From Triatoma infestans (Eukaryota > Arthropoda > Insecta > Hemiptera > Reduviidae), in the NCBI GenBank assembly GCA_011037195.1, contig JAAEAF010004330.1:1-64000 (forward strand): a stretch of 64,000 bases of DNA. The letters run 5' to 3'. Shown piece after piece: positions 30,136 to 41,490 of the stretch. Every line of letters begins with the position of its first letter. Position 1 is the stretch's first letter. The translations under genes and the position numbers were made by a program. Below the pieces are notes generated by a model. That model was not told the origin of the DNA, ran no database searches, and was given only the letters and a program-made list of their open reading frames with translations.

Positions 30136-33100
30136 ATGGCTGAATCAAGAACTCTGTTTTGACGGTGACGTTATTACAAATTTTCGAACTTTTAGAGACG
30201 AAGTTGAAATATACTTCATTGCAAGTGAAACGAATAAAAAATCCAATGATGTTCAGGTAGCCAGATTATTGAATTTGCTCGGGTCAGAAGGACGTAAAGT
30301 ATATAATTCATTGCAATTTAAGGGTAAAAGGAATGTTCAGAACATTTTAGATGCTATCGAAGAAGCCATTGTGCCTGAGCGCAACGAGGTAATAGAACAT
30401 TTCAAATTTTTTAAAAGAGTTCAGAAAGCTAATGAAGGCTTTGATCATTGGCTTAGAGACCTGAAGCAACTCATTCGATCTTGTGAGTTTGGGGAAGTAG
30501 AAGATAAAATTCTTAGGACTCAAATTGTATTGGGTGTTTATAACAAAGATGTGCAGGAAAAACTACTTAGAGCTGATCACTGTCTGACAAAAACCATTAA
30601 GTTCATACAAGCATACGAGGCCGGGATACACCATAGCAAGGAGGTACAGGCACAACCGGCAGTGGAGGAAGTGTCATTAAATGCCATAAGTTTCAAAAGT
30701 AGAGCTGACAAGGGAGAGCAAGCTAAAATAAATAAAACGCGGGAGGTCGGGAAATACACAGGTAAGCCTCAGTTTACAAATAATTGCTATAATTGTGGAC
30801 AACACCATGAAATTAATAAGTGTCCGGCCTATGGAAAGAGATGTATTCACTGCAATCGCTTGAATCACTTTAGGAAATGTTGTAGGCTGTATAAAGGCCA
30901 AGCAAAGAATACCAATGATATAAGTTGTGAATTTCCACCGGAGGCTGATGTTCAATGTCTTGTTGTAGATTCAATTTCACAAAGTATTACAAAACAGAAT
31001 AACTCTTGGTTCAAAGAAATTATTTTAAATGAAGAAAAAATGGTAAAATTTAAAATTGATTCAGGTTCAGAGATAAATACTTTACCAATCAGTTATGTCA
31101 AATTGCTAGAAGTACCCATTGCTAAGTCAACTTTTAACTTGAGAGCTTATGGAGGGTTCCAAATTCACCCTCTTGGTATTGTGACACTGAAATGCTCATA
31201 TGGAGGAAAGAAAATTAGTGCAAAATTTGTAGTGGTTAGTAATGACTGTATTCCAATTTTAGGATTGGGCACATCTCAGGAATTGGGTATTATATTTTTA
31301 GTTAATGAAATAGAGTTGAGGAGTAAAGAGACCTTTGTACTTCAGAATAAATCGTTGTTTACAGGTCTTGGTTGTTTTCCAGATAAATACAGTATAAAGT
31401 TAATTCCAGGATGTCAGCCAGTGCGTAACCCAGCGAGGCGTGTTCCTATGAAATTACGAGAAAAACTAAAAACATCGTTAAATGAACTTGTCAGTAAGAA
31501 CGTCATCGCTCCGGTCGATGAGCCGGCGGAGTGGGTGAGTAATTTGGTGCTAGTACAAAAATCTGATAACTTTTTAAGAATTTGTCTGGATCCTACTGAA
31601 TTAAATAAATGCATCATTAGGGAAAACTACTCTATCCCAACCCTGGAGGACATTACACCCCAGCTGAGTGGAAAAAAATATTTTTGTCTTTTTGACCTCA
31701 AGGAGGGTTTCTACCATATTACTTTAGATGACGAATCAAGCAGACTTTGCACTTTCAGTACCATGTTTGGAAATTTTCGTTTTCTTCGCTTACCGTTTGG
31801 GTTAAGCGTAGGGCCTGAATTATTTATGAAGTTAAATCAAAAGTATTTCGGTGACATCGAGGGAGTTTCTATATATTTTGACGATATCCTGGCTGCCGCT
31901 GACTCTATAGCTGAGCTCGATATGATAGTCCACGAAATTGTCGATAGAGCTAAAAAGTATAACATCAAGTTTAACCCCAATAAGTTAAAATACTATGTTG
32001 AGGAATTAAATTTATTGGTTTTAAATTCAATAAGGATGGGATGTCACCAGATGCTGACAGAGTCAAAGCTATTCGGGATTTAAAAGCTCCTGCAAATAAA
32101 ACAGAATTGCAGCGTGTAATTGGATTTATAAATTACCTACGATTATTCATACCTGATTTTTCTGAGCATATTAGCCCTTTGAGAAAGCTGTTAAAAGAAG
32201 GAATCGAATTTAAGTGGACAGAAATGCAAGAAGCTGCTCTAAATAAATTAAAAGAAATAATTAGTAACAATACAATATTAGCTAATTTTAATCCAAACTT
32301 GCCTGTTGTGGTGGAATGTGATGCATCTAAAGATGCTATAGGATTTGCTTTGTTTCAAAATTTGAAACCGGTGTGCTATGGGTCAAGATCGTTGACGGAA
32401 ACGGAACAGAATTGGGCTCAAATAGAAAAGGAATATTTGTCGATTGTGTACGCCTTTGAGAAAATGCATAATTATTTGTTTGGCCACAACGATATTGTTG
32501 TGAATAATGATCATAGCCCCCTAGTAACTATTCATAAGAAAACATTCGACCAAATAAAGAATAATAGACTCAAACGTCTCAAACTCAAATTAGTAAATTA
32601 TAAATTTAAACTGCAATATAAGGCTGGCAAAAAATTGTATACTGCGGACTTGCTGAGTCGTAATGTAGTCGGCCCAATACTAAATGAACCGTAGTGCAGA
32701 GATGTGATTCATACATTAACGTGTGGAGAACTAATGATGTCGCAAGAGAAGGCCAATCGATTCACAGCAGAAACTGCCCAAGACGAATGTTTAAAATTAG
32801 TTATGTCATATTATCAAAGGGGTTGGCCAACTAAGAATGTGATTTTATCATACAAGAACGGGGAGCTCACGCATTTTTATAATTTGAGAAACCAACTAAC
32901 TGTGGAAGACAATTTAGTATTTTTTAACAATAGGCTTGTTGTGCCCAGAACATTGAGGCAAGTAGTATTGCAGTGTTTGCATGAAACTCATTTAGGATGT
33001 CAGAAGACCAAGGCCAAGGCTCGACAACTGGTGTACTGGCCTGCTATAAATTCCGATATTGAAAATCTTATAAATACATGTTATTCTTGTCAGCGGTTTA

Positions 33101-33972
33101 GCAAAAATAACTTGCGAGAACCTCTTCACTGTCATGACATTCCAAACATACCATTTAATAAGGTGGGAGTGGATATTGCGGAATACGCGGGTGAGAACTT
33201 TTTAGTGCTAGTCGACTATTTCTCTAGGTGGATAGAGGTTGAGAGAATTAAAAATAAGACAAGTGCTGAAGTTATCGAAAAATTAAAAACTATATTTGCA
33301 CGTTGGGGGATACCAAGTACAGTAGTTGCGGACAATAATCCATTTGGCAGTTTTGAGTTTATAGAATTTTCTCAACAATGGGGTTTTGATGTGATAAACT
33401 CTAGTCCACATTACCCGCAGAGTAATGGGTTAGCTGAGAAAAGTGTAGGTATCACGAAGAAAATGCTGCAGAAATGTAAATTCGACAAGAAGGATTTTCA
33501 GCTCGCTCTCCTAAATTATAGAAATTCCCCAATTTCCAAGCTTGATGTGTCACCAGCAAACCTTCTTCAAAGCAGGGAACTCAGGACGAAACTCCCAATT
33601 GTAAGAAAACAACTAAGTCCTAAATTTTGCGACGATCAACACCCGAAAATGTTAGAACACCAAAGAAAGCAAAAGCTACACTATGATAAGTGTAGTAGAG
33701 TTAAGGAGCGTGTATTTGGAATTGGAGAAAAAATATTAACCAAGCAAAATGGTGTGTGGGTAAAGGCAGAGGTTGTGAGAGTATTGGACCATCCTAGGTC
33801 GTACTTACTGAAAGACAATAGAGGCAAGATATATAGAAGAAACGTTAGTTTTATGAAAAAATGGAAAGGGGAGGAAGTTAGAGAGGATGAGAATGAGAGG
33901 GCAGAAGAAGAAGTAAGGAGATCCGCGAGATTGCCAAAGAAGAAAGACTGGTCGGAGTTTGTGACGTTTTGA
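30136..33972 (+). pseudogene. gag-pol of the gypsy element (one frame, three lesions)
   Basis: ATG at 30136 (MAESRT) is followed within ten codons by a frame slip in a T-run near 30160. Gag then runs in frame with two zinc knuckles (CYNCGQHH at 30786; CIHCNRLNHFRKC at 30842). Next come protease (KIDSGSEINTL, ~31055) and RT with LPFGL and the catalytic YFDD (~31874). A one-base slip near 32008 and an in-frame TAG at 32692 interrupt RNase H ('CDASKDAIGFAL') and the link to integrase. Integrase keeps its H-H-C-C finger (HETHLG...CYSC, ~32981-33090) and three acidic residues (VDI ~33171, ADN ~33328, AEK ~33434), and ends with 'RSYLLKDNRGKIYRRN'. All domains are otherwise intact. Confidence 0.9.
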
Positions 33973-34082
33973 AAATAATGTTTTTAATGTACTTAAATGT
34001 ATTAAATTTTGATTTGTTACTTAATTTAGAATTTTTCTGTGAAATAGCTATGTAGAATAATTTGAATAATGTGTTTGTAGCT

Positions 34083-34113
34083 TGAAAAAAAAAAAAAAAA
34101 AAAAAGAGATGCA
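34083..34113 (+). promoter_or_regulatory. Polypurine tract before the 3' LTR
   Basis: A G followed by an uninterrupted A-run and GAGATG just before the 3' LTR at 34114: the expected primer for plus-strand DNA synthesis. The run is more A-rich than usual. Confidence 0.7.
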
Positions 34114-34270
34114 TGTGATATGATGTATCGATATGATGTATCGCATGTGAAGCAATGTATCGATACGACAACACACCATGTAGCCAGATAACCTGCTGCC
34201 GCTTAAATAAATGTTACTTTTGGTTGAATAACTAAGTTGTTATTATTCATTATTCCTTTATAAATACACA
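34114..34270 (+). repeat. 3' LTR of the gypsy element
   Basis: 157 bp, identical to the 5' LTR except one base in 'gccagataacc' (5' copy 'gccatataacc'). Followed by the gtttg duplication. Confidence 0.93.
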
Positions 34271-34275
34271 GTTTG

Positions 34276-34925
34276 GGGTTTTTATAATAAATAAATAAAT
34301 AATAAATATTAAAGAAAATCTTTGGACCGATAAGGTAATGTAATCATTGTCAGAATCGGCTTATTAAGGGTAAAAATATAAGTGCTCTAAGAACTTACTG
34401 ATATGGGCAAGTTTAGATCGTCCATTATATTACCGGATAATGAAATGATAAAGAAGACGTATGAAACAAAGAAGAAAGATTTGTGACTTGGCTTGTCGAA
34501 TAAGATGCCATTGAGATACTGGAGATCCAAACTCAAGAACCAATAACACAATATATATGGGTTCCGTACAATGTACGATTCTACCACCCTATTCAATACT
34601 AAGATACTTAAAAGTGTTGCTAGAATTTCACAACTTATATTGACTAATCTTTCAAGTTTTTTTTGGAATTTTCTCGAAAACGGTTACAATCATTTACATA
34701 AAACTTCAAATGCTTACTGCAATACAGATATTAACCTATCATTTTTTAAGTGCAACTTCTAACAGGAAAAATTATTTTTTTTCCTGTATTCTGAGAAATC
34801 TGTGATATTATAATTTCAAATATAAGAGAAAGTTGTGTGAATGAATCACACCAGATTTTTTTACAATCTCTTACTAAAGTAATATTAAGATTGATAATAA
34901 GTATCTTAATTTTTAACAACCTAGA
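34276..34925. other. Unassigned AT-rich sequence
   Basis: Should continue the locus that was interrupted by the gypsy element, but no LINE coding sequence is seen; a TAAA-type tract follows immediately. The remainder shows no motif. Confidence 0.4.
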
Positions 34926-35015
34926 AATACAATCCAATATACAACATCCGGTATTTTATCCGTCATAGCATGCATATTAGTTTATCCAGCAATGCGGACC
35001 CAGCCACATTTTCAA
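34926..35015 (-). mobile_element. Foldback family D fragment (terminal part only)
   Basis: 'ggtattttatccgtcatagc' and 'catgcatatt' (arm end) are followed by 'tccagcaatgcggacccag', the D-type extension. The hammerhead region is deleted. Confidence 0.55.
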
Positions 35016-35166
35016 CAATATACAACATGTTTATTTTTTTTTTAGTCTTAGTCAGGTGTAAAAACAAAAAGCCCCCTTCCCCATTTTGTGGGTCACACAA
35101 AATACTGCTCAAAATAAATGTAAATTCACTTTTCACTGGACATTCTTTCTATGTTATTTCATTATT

Positions 35167-36557
35167 TGCCCGTAAGGGTTATCAATTGCATGCAGTTACT
35201 TGGGTGAGTAGCGACTCCTCGGGTTACCACATCTCAGTATTCCATGCACTTAAAGTATTCCATCACAGTACACAATACACTTAAACTCTACACTTTATGG
35301 ACAAGAACAAACACAGTACACAAACTAGGGTCTCCGTTCCTAGATAATTACTGGCGTAAGCCAAGGGAGAAGGGAGGGATTAGCTTAGTGGAAGCGAGCT
35401 GAAACAGCACGCGGAGGTCCCGGCTTCGAATCCAGCATGCTGCCTTTCGATTTTCTCTTTCTAGGAGCATCTACAACTCACTATAAAAGAATGATAAAGA
35501 AACTGACAAAAAACAAGAGCTTCTAATGACCTTGAACTAATACCCTACTTCTATCACCTCTCCTCCAGCCCCACTTCTTGCCAAACTAATACGATGCTCT
35601 ATTTAATGAAATTTGACCTATGTATTCTTAATTTATGTCTGCTCACTAACTTTATATATTTATTTAATTAATATTACCATTAATTCGTATTATTACTTAA
35701 AACAGTACCTGTCAGCCAATGCACACCACTATTCCTCAAATTTATGCAAAAAATTTCACAAAGTTTCGCACTTAAAACCACTAAAAATTTAATTTTTAAC
35801 AGAGAGAGTTTAGAAACGTGTTCTCAGTACCAATGCCTAATCCCCACTCTCAGGAATTCCCCAGGCGAGGAATTCTTTATTTAGTGTGACGTACAAACTA
35901 TTACATTATAATTTGAAAGATGAAGCAGCCTATTTTAATGATAATTTTAATACAAACGACATAGGGCTTATTATAAAGATGAGAGCAGAGATATTAAATT
36001 TACATTATAAAAGATATAATAGTGGTGTGCCTCAAGTATGCTCAATGTGTAATACGAATGAATTGGAGTCTGTGTTTCATTTTATGGCGACATGTCCTAT
36101 ACTGAAGAAAGTTAGAATTTCTTATTTCAAAAGGATTTATTGACAATAGCCGAATTGACAGAATTTTTAAATGGGAAAAAATGGGATGTAGTATTAAAAT
36201 ATTGCAGGATGGCTCTTAACTACAGGCAACAACTTGTAGTAACACCTTGTAATCTTATATAAATATATATTTTGTTTTGTTTTATTGGTCCGAAGTTTTT
36301 ATTTTACTTCAAAAGTAGATTTTCAGTTATGTTTCGAAAAAAATTGTACTTTTATTTTATTTACTATTTTTTAATTATAATTTATTGTTATTCTTGTAAA
36401 TTCCCCTCTCCCCTGATGGTTTATACCAAGGGTACCTGTCTTTATGTATAGATTATGTTTTGTTTTTACAGTAATTAATGATATGATTATTTTCTTTAAT
36501 ATGAACATCTTGATGAGTAATGTTTTCTTTTTGTAATGTTATTTTAAATAAAGACAG

Positions 36558-36592
<35 letters not shown>

Positions 36593-36727
36593 AGCTCAAT
36601 ATCTGGTGATAGGCAATGTTGTCTGTAACTAGAGAACACTGCTCGGAGGCCGGCAGTGCACTGAGAAGGCTCCGGGAGTCACAATAGATCTTTCAGATCG
36701 CAGTGCAATAATCCCCTATAACAATCT
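35167..36727 (+). mobile_element. SINE family E, copy E2, split by a LINE, TSD ~12 bp
   Basis: SINE pieces 35167-35480 and 36591-36727. It starts TGCCCGTAAGGG; tRNA-like block with 'TTAGCTTAGTGGAAGCG' and 'GGCTTCGAATCC' at about 35375-35440; 3' tail CACAATAGATCTTTCAGATC, GCAGTGC, CCCC, AACAATCT. Flanks tatttcattatt (35155-35166) and tattacattatt (36728-36739), one mismatch. The LINE insertion lies between. Matches E1 (20698-21136) in reverse. Confidence 0.8.
35481..36590 (+). pseudogene. 5'-truncated LINE inside SINE E2, ATT tail
   Basis: Only the last ~85 codons are coding (35886-36143): 'GLIIKMRAEILNLHYKR' then CSMCNTNELESVFHFMATC, a Cys/His motif, continuing in another frame as 'LTEFLNGKKWDVVLKYC'. 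It is followed by a 3' UTR and an (ATT)10 tail (36561-36590). Flanks tacaactca (35472-35480) and tacagctca (36590-36598) look like a 9-bp target duplication. The 5' part (35481-35880) is noncoding and unlike the other LINEs here. Confidence 0.72.
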
Positions 36728-36739
36728 TATTACATTATT

Positions 36740-37150
36740 TAACAAGATATCCTAATGATTAACGCAGGATTTAGGCATTTCGTGGCCTTAAGTTGAACTC
36801 TGTGTGAGGTCAATCACCAATCTTTTGCAATTTTAAAAGTCAATAATAAAAAAATAAATTTAACATAAACCTACTGAATTATATTAATAAATATTTTATT
36901 GTGAAATAGTATAGTATTTGCAACATATTATAAAATAAGGTGCAATTTTAAAAGGGAAAAAAACTAAAAATTTCATGTCAGTGATTTTTTATTGATCGCC
37001 AAATCAGAAACAATATCATCAAAACATAAGCGGTGAAATTGTTATTACAAACTTTGACTTCAATTTTCTTTTTAGTAGAAAAATGTTTGAAGTCTCTTAG
37101 AATTCGAGGTCCTTGAACTAATACCCTATAGTAGCTTAAATAGTTTGCTT
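36740..37150. other. AT-rich spacer
   Basis: No feature recognised. Confidence 0.4.
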
Positions 37151-37272
37151 GTAAATTCGGCTCCGATTTGATGGGCGAACACCTATTACCGATAGACGAT
37201 AACAAAATGAAGCCAGGCTATGACGGAATAAATCTCTGATGTTTTCCTTCCTTGCGGAACCCAGCCACAATA
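37150..37272 (+). mobile_element. Foldback family C fragment C5 (right arm)
   Basis: 'gatgggcgaacacctattac' (stem II and decayed GAAAC), 'caggctatgacgg' and the terminal extension 'ccttgcggaacccagccaca'. The hammerhead is badly decayed. Confidence 0.6.
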
Positions 37273-38010
37273 AATAATATTAATTGTTTACAACTATTGA
37301 TTGTACTATATATAGTATTGACTTTCATTTCTATTAAATCTGTGTTATATTCACCAATAGAATTAACTATTAAGGTTAGAGGTATATTGAATGCTAGTGT
37401 GGGACAATTGAAACACAGTTAGGAAAGTCAGAATTACTTGGTCTGCCTTAATCTAAAAGGTTTAATGTTTCAATTGAATTCAGTTTCCCTTTTTACTCAC
37501 CGGGAGTGATATATTAACATTTGTAGGAAGGGGACAGATTCAAATTGGTGGCTGAAAAAGCAGTACCTCCCTTAGTGTGATAAATTCTACAAAGTTTCTA
37601 AATGTACAGTGAATAAGTGAAGTGCTACTTCAGTACAGTTCAAGGGCCCAAACTTCAATCTACAATTCTCAATTTGAATGTGTAAATTATTTATAATGAC
37701 AAAACCTCCTATATATATGAGACTTTATTGTATTTATGTAAAAATAAAGTTTGTTAATTTTTTATTAATTAATTATTTATAATAATTCTATCATTTTGAA
37801 ATTATATATTTTTATAATGTTCTACATTTCTTTGTTCTCCTTCTCCCTAACTTATTGTGGTCACCGACACAAGACCACTTTGGAGAACTTCATAATTTAT
37901 TATGAAGAATTATGAATTAAATGGTTATTTAATGGTCTAAATTGTTAAATTATTAATTTAAATTTGCTATATGCCACTACTACTTAGATATTACCCTCCA
38001 ATCATACCAA
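37273..38010. other. AT-rich spacer
   Basis: No gene recognised. A ~50-bp stretch near 37960-38010 ('gctatatgccactactactt') recurs inverted near 40735-40785. Confidence 0.4.
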
Positions 38011-38904
38011 TTAGAGATTTTTTATTTGCTCTTATTTATATTTACAACGGCAAAAATCTGGTGTGAAACACTCACACAACTTTCTCTTACTCCAGTTCTC
38101 AAAATTATAATTGACAAATTTTATAGTTTGTGTTCCAAATTTAATCAAATACGTCGAAACAGTTAAGTAAAAGCGCACTTCCGGTTTACTAATTTTCTTG
38201 AAACTTGGAATTTTGGCCAATTATATATTTCTAATTAATTTTGTTTAGATGATAGAATTGTATAATCAAATATAATAGCACATTAGAGAAAAACATAACC
38301 CCACCCCTCCTCCAAAAGTGCCCTTAAATGAATTTTTCCAGAGAAATGTTTTAAATAAAAGTTGTAGATCCTTGTATGTTTAGTTTATGTACTATGTTTG
38401 AAGAAAATCGTCAGAGACATTTTTGAGAAAATTGTGAAAAAGTGAAAAAAATCATTTAGTAAACTGGTAATGTAAACGCACTTCCGGTTATCCGATTTTT
38501 TTGAAACACGGAATTTCAACAACATATTCAATTCTAATTAATATTATTTAGATGATAGAATTGTTTAATAAACTGAAATAGCACTTTAGATGTAAACCTA
38601 ACCCCATACCCTCCACCATAACTGCCTTTAAATGAATTTTCCCAGAGAAACATTTCACATAAATGTTGTAGCTCTTTGCATGTGTTGTTTATATAAAAAG
38701 TTTGAAGAAAATCGTCAGAGCCATTTTTGAGAAAAACGCAAAAAAGTAAAAAAAAAATCTAGTAAAGCGTTACTTCCGGTAAAGGAATTTTGACAGGTGA
38801 CCCACAGTCGGATGCCACGGTGATACCTAAACGGAATATCAAGTTTCAACTCTCTACGGTTTTTCGTTTTTGAGCTATGCTGTTCACATACACACACACG
38901 CACG

Positions 38905-38935
<31 letters not shown>

Positions 38936-39065
38936 CATTTGCTGAAAACCACTTTTTTGGACTCAGGGGACCTCGAAACGGATATTTCCGGTGAAATCTC
39001 GATATCGAAAATTTGACGTGATTACAATACTTCCCCTTACTAAGAGTAAGAGAAAGTAAAAATAC
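38010..39065 (-). repeat. Family F noncoding repeat, several units
   Basis: Reverse of the family at 1440-2180. The phrase 'tttgaagaaaatcgtcagag' occurs twice (38397 and 38700), each followed by 'ttttgagaaaa' and preceded by the 'gaaatgtttta...gttgtagatc' or 'gaaacatttcacataaatg' block, a unit of about 300 bp. It ends at 39000-39060 with 'aagagtaagagaaagtaaaa'. Includes an AC/GC microsatellite at 38888-38935. Confidence 0.6.
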
Positions 39066-39119
39066 ACTGCAACAAGTAAATATATGTTAAAAGGCAATTC
39101 TTAAATAATGAGAGTATGG

Positions 39120-40315
39120 ATTGGAGAAGACATCAGCAATGGCACTCCACTATCATGAATTATTCTATAAGGTGAGCACGGGGTCATCTTCTCTTCAGCC
39201 GCCTGAGTGGATAGTCAGGAATAGTGTTTGAAGAAATCTGGTGAATTATTTCGCTAGATGGTTAACGAAAGGAATGTTTAGATCAGTATGGACGGTGAGG
39301 TTAGCAACATAGTAGGGTGCATTGACAATTTTTCTAAATATTTTTTATTGAAATGACTGGATACGGTGGGAATTAGAACGCTTGGTTGTTCCCCATATTT
39401 CTAAGCCATATGACCATATAGGTCTCAGTAGTAATAGGTAGTGAAGTCTTTTATTTTGTAATGTGAGTTTGTATCGTCTGTCTGGTAGTCTTGAGAGTTG
39501 TCTGAACCGTCTATTTAGTTCAAGTCGTTTGAGTCTAGTGTGGGGATTCCAAGTCAGTCTTTTGTCCAGCTGGAAACCAGGTAACGTACGCTATTTACAG
39601 GAGAGATTTGAGTATGGTTGATGTGGATCGGTGGGAGGATTTTTCTACCCAGTGTAAATACGATGTATTTACTTTTTTGTGGGTTAACTTTTATCTTCCA
39701 TTTTAAATGCCAAGATTCCAGTTGAAGGATATGTTCTTGTAGAGAGCGATAGCCATTCAAGGGTTCAAGGTTTGTGAAAAGAATTGCAGTATTATCTGCG
39801 AAGTTATATATGGTAACTTCATTATAAGTTATTATGGTATTTGGATGTTCTGGGATGTCTGAAGTATATAAGGGATAGAAGAGCTGTCCAAGTATGCTGC
39901 CTTGAGGAACTCTAGCGACTATAGGAAGTATTGGAGAAAGGGCGGTATCATGACTAACTTGGAAATATCTGTCGGTTAAGTAGGATTTTAATATTAAATA
40001 GTAAGAACATGGGAGAAATCTCTTAAGTTTAAACAGCAAGCCTTCATGCCATACCCTATTGACAATGTCAAGAAAGACACACGGTCAGCACTGCTTTCGT
40101 TGAAGGGAAGAAGCTTTGGCATCTACAACGCGAAGTCTTTGTTGGGTTGTAGAATGATGGGAACGAAAACCAAATTGATGATTCGGAATGAGTTTTTGGG
40201 AATCAATAATAGGATAAAGTCGCTTTAAAAGCATTTTTTCTAGTGTTTTGGCAAATACATGGAGTAATATAATCGAATATGGTCGATAGGATGAAATGAT
40301 TAGTGGAAGATCTTA
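39120..40315 (-). pseudogene. Jockey-like LINE relic: RT, catalytic site mutated
   Basis: On the minus strand: 'SYRPYSIILLHVFAKTLEK' (~40290), 'LIPNHQFGFRSHHST', 'FLDIVNRVWHEGL', 'SYLTDRYFQV', 'RVPQGSILGQLFYPLY', then NFADN where functional enzymes have (Y/F)ADD. The thumb ('WTKDLTWNPH'-like, 'LLRPIWSYGLEIWGTT') follows in other frames. 39554-40039 is the longest open part. The endonuclease is missing and stops are present, so it is dead. Confidence 0.75.
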
Positions 40316-40317
40316 GA

Positions 40318-40735
40318 TCCAATTAGATCTTACGTATTTTTTTTATACGTTGAGTTATTCGCATTTGCTATAGCTGAATTGATGCGGATATTGAGTTAAT
40401 ACAAATAAATCTAGTCCCAACTTATAAGCAGTTACACTGCAATGCACAAACAAATTTTTATTATTATTTTATGGTCGAAACTACCAAATTTGCAAAAATT
40501 ACGTCATTTCGAGAGAAAATTTGACGTCCAAGCTTATTAAATATGTGAATGGGTCCGCAATTGTGGATAACAGCTGGTATTTTATCTGTCGTAGCAAGCA
40601 TATTTCTTATATTCCTGACCGGTTTCGGGACTAGATAAGACTGATTTATTTGTATTAACTCAATACTTGTGACAATCCTACTACAGCCAATGTAAATAAC
40701 TCAGCGTATAAAAAGATACAGCAAGATCTAAGTGG
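40318..40735. repeat. Inverted repeat with ~110-bp arms
   Basis: Left arm 40318-40426 ('cgttgagttattcgcatttg', 'tattgagttaatacaaataa') is repeated in reverse at 40614-40730 ('ttatttgtattaactcaata', 'aaataactcagcg'). The space between holds the left end of foldback D1. The arms show no coding frame. Confidence 0.6.
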
Positions 40736-40930
40736 CATGATTGGAGGGTAATATCTAAGTAATAGTGGCATATAGCAAATTTGAAAGATTTTCTTTAAAT
40801 TATCCTTCAAAACGTGCTATTTATTATACACTATTTTTTAATGTCTAATCATAATTTATAATAATTACATTTTGTCATTAAACACACAAACATTTAGTAA
40901 CATAACCTTACAACGCACATACATATATAC

Positions 40931-41325
40931 TGTAACGTAGCCAGTGGTGCCATCTAGGAGAGAAGGCAGGTACCTAAGGTTCTCTCCTTCGCTGGCGGCT
41001 GGGAACGCTGGCGGCGCTCTAGTTCTCTCTAGAGGAATCGAGGAAGCTCTAGAAGATTCCCCACCGGTATAAATAGTGGGACCGCAGTGAGTTGGGAGAG
41101 TTATCCAGTTACAAACGAAGTCATTAGTTGAAAAGTGTATAAAATGTGAACAAAGTGAACTTTTGTGGTTTAAACTGTGAAGTAATTATTATTAAGTGTT
41201 GTATTTTGTAATTTATTGTGTATAACAATAAATTGGTGTTTTCTTTATTGAAGTTTAGAGTATTTTATCTATACGAACCCACTTAAAACTAGTTGCAGTA
41301 GCTAGTTTAGAGGGAAAACGTTACA
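40931..41325 (+). mobile_element. Solo LTR (395 bp) with TATA box and poly(A) signal
   Basis: Starts TGTAACGTAGCC and ends AAAACGTTACA, so the termini are short inverted repeats. Contains TATAAATAGT (~41068), a GC-richer upstream block ('ctggcggcggctggg'-like, 40990-41030) and AATAAATTGG (~41227). Flanks atac (40927-40930) and gtac (41326-41329). No coding sequence. Not related to families A or B. Confidence 0.78.
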
Positions 41326-41406
41326 GTACATTAACAAACCAACAAGTGTTGAGGTGTAACAGAAACATTACGCTGAAGTGAAATCTCTACACGAACTTGG
41401 TGAATT

Positions 41407-41447
41407 TGGCTCTGACGAGGGATGAAAATCTGAAACCGGTCAGGAAT
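41407..41447 (+). ncRNA. Hammerhead ribozyme motif, family D
   Basis: CTGACGA, one G, stem II GGAT-GAAA-ATCT, GAAAC, CGGTC, AGGAAT. The stem II sequence is quite different from family C (GGGC/GCCC), yet still pairs. Helix III is the palindrome ACCGGT. Stem I is weaker than in family C, with TC/GA plus an internal mismatch. Confidence 0.62.
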
Positions 41448-41490
41448 ATAAGAAATATGCATGCTATGACGGATAAAATACTAGATTCAA

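Larger units (their letters stand above)
29900..34270 (+). mobile_element. Ty3/gypsy LTR retrotransposon, complete ends, TSD gtttg
   Basis: 4371 bp bounded by two 157-bp LTRs that differ at one position (near 29976 against 34190, T/G). The target duplication gtttg lies at 29895-29899 and 34271-34275. Primer site directly follows the 5' LTR, a purine tract precedes the 3' LTR, and gag-pol lies between with no env. It inserted into the minus-strand LINE at 27681-29899. The near-identical LTRs imply a recent insertion. Confidence 0.93.
40541..41490 (-). mobile_element. Foldback element D1 with a nested solo LTR
   Basis: Left end 'aatgggtccgcaattgtgga' (extension side) and arm 'tattttatctgtcgtagcaa'; right arm ends 'ctatgacggataaaatacta'. 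The right arm keeps a hammerhead core (41407-41447); the left arm has only GAAACCGGTC. The loop is interrupted by the solo LTR at 40931-41325. Confidence 0.65.

Noticed and set aside
35375..35440. A second candidate tRNA gene
   Set aside because: The tRNA-like block is internal to SINE E, shared with 20850-20945, and lacks a pairing acceptor stem.
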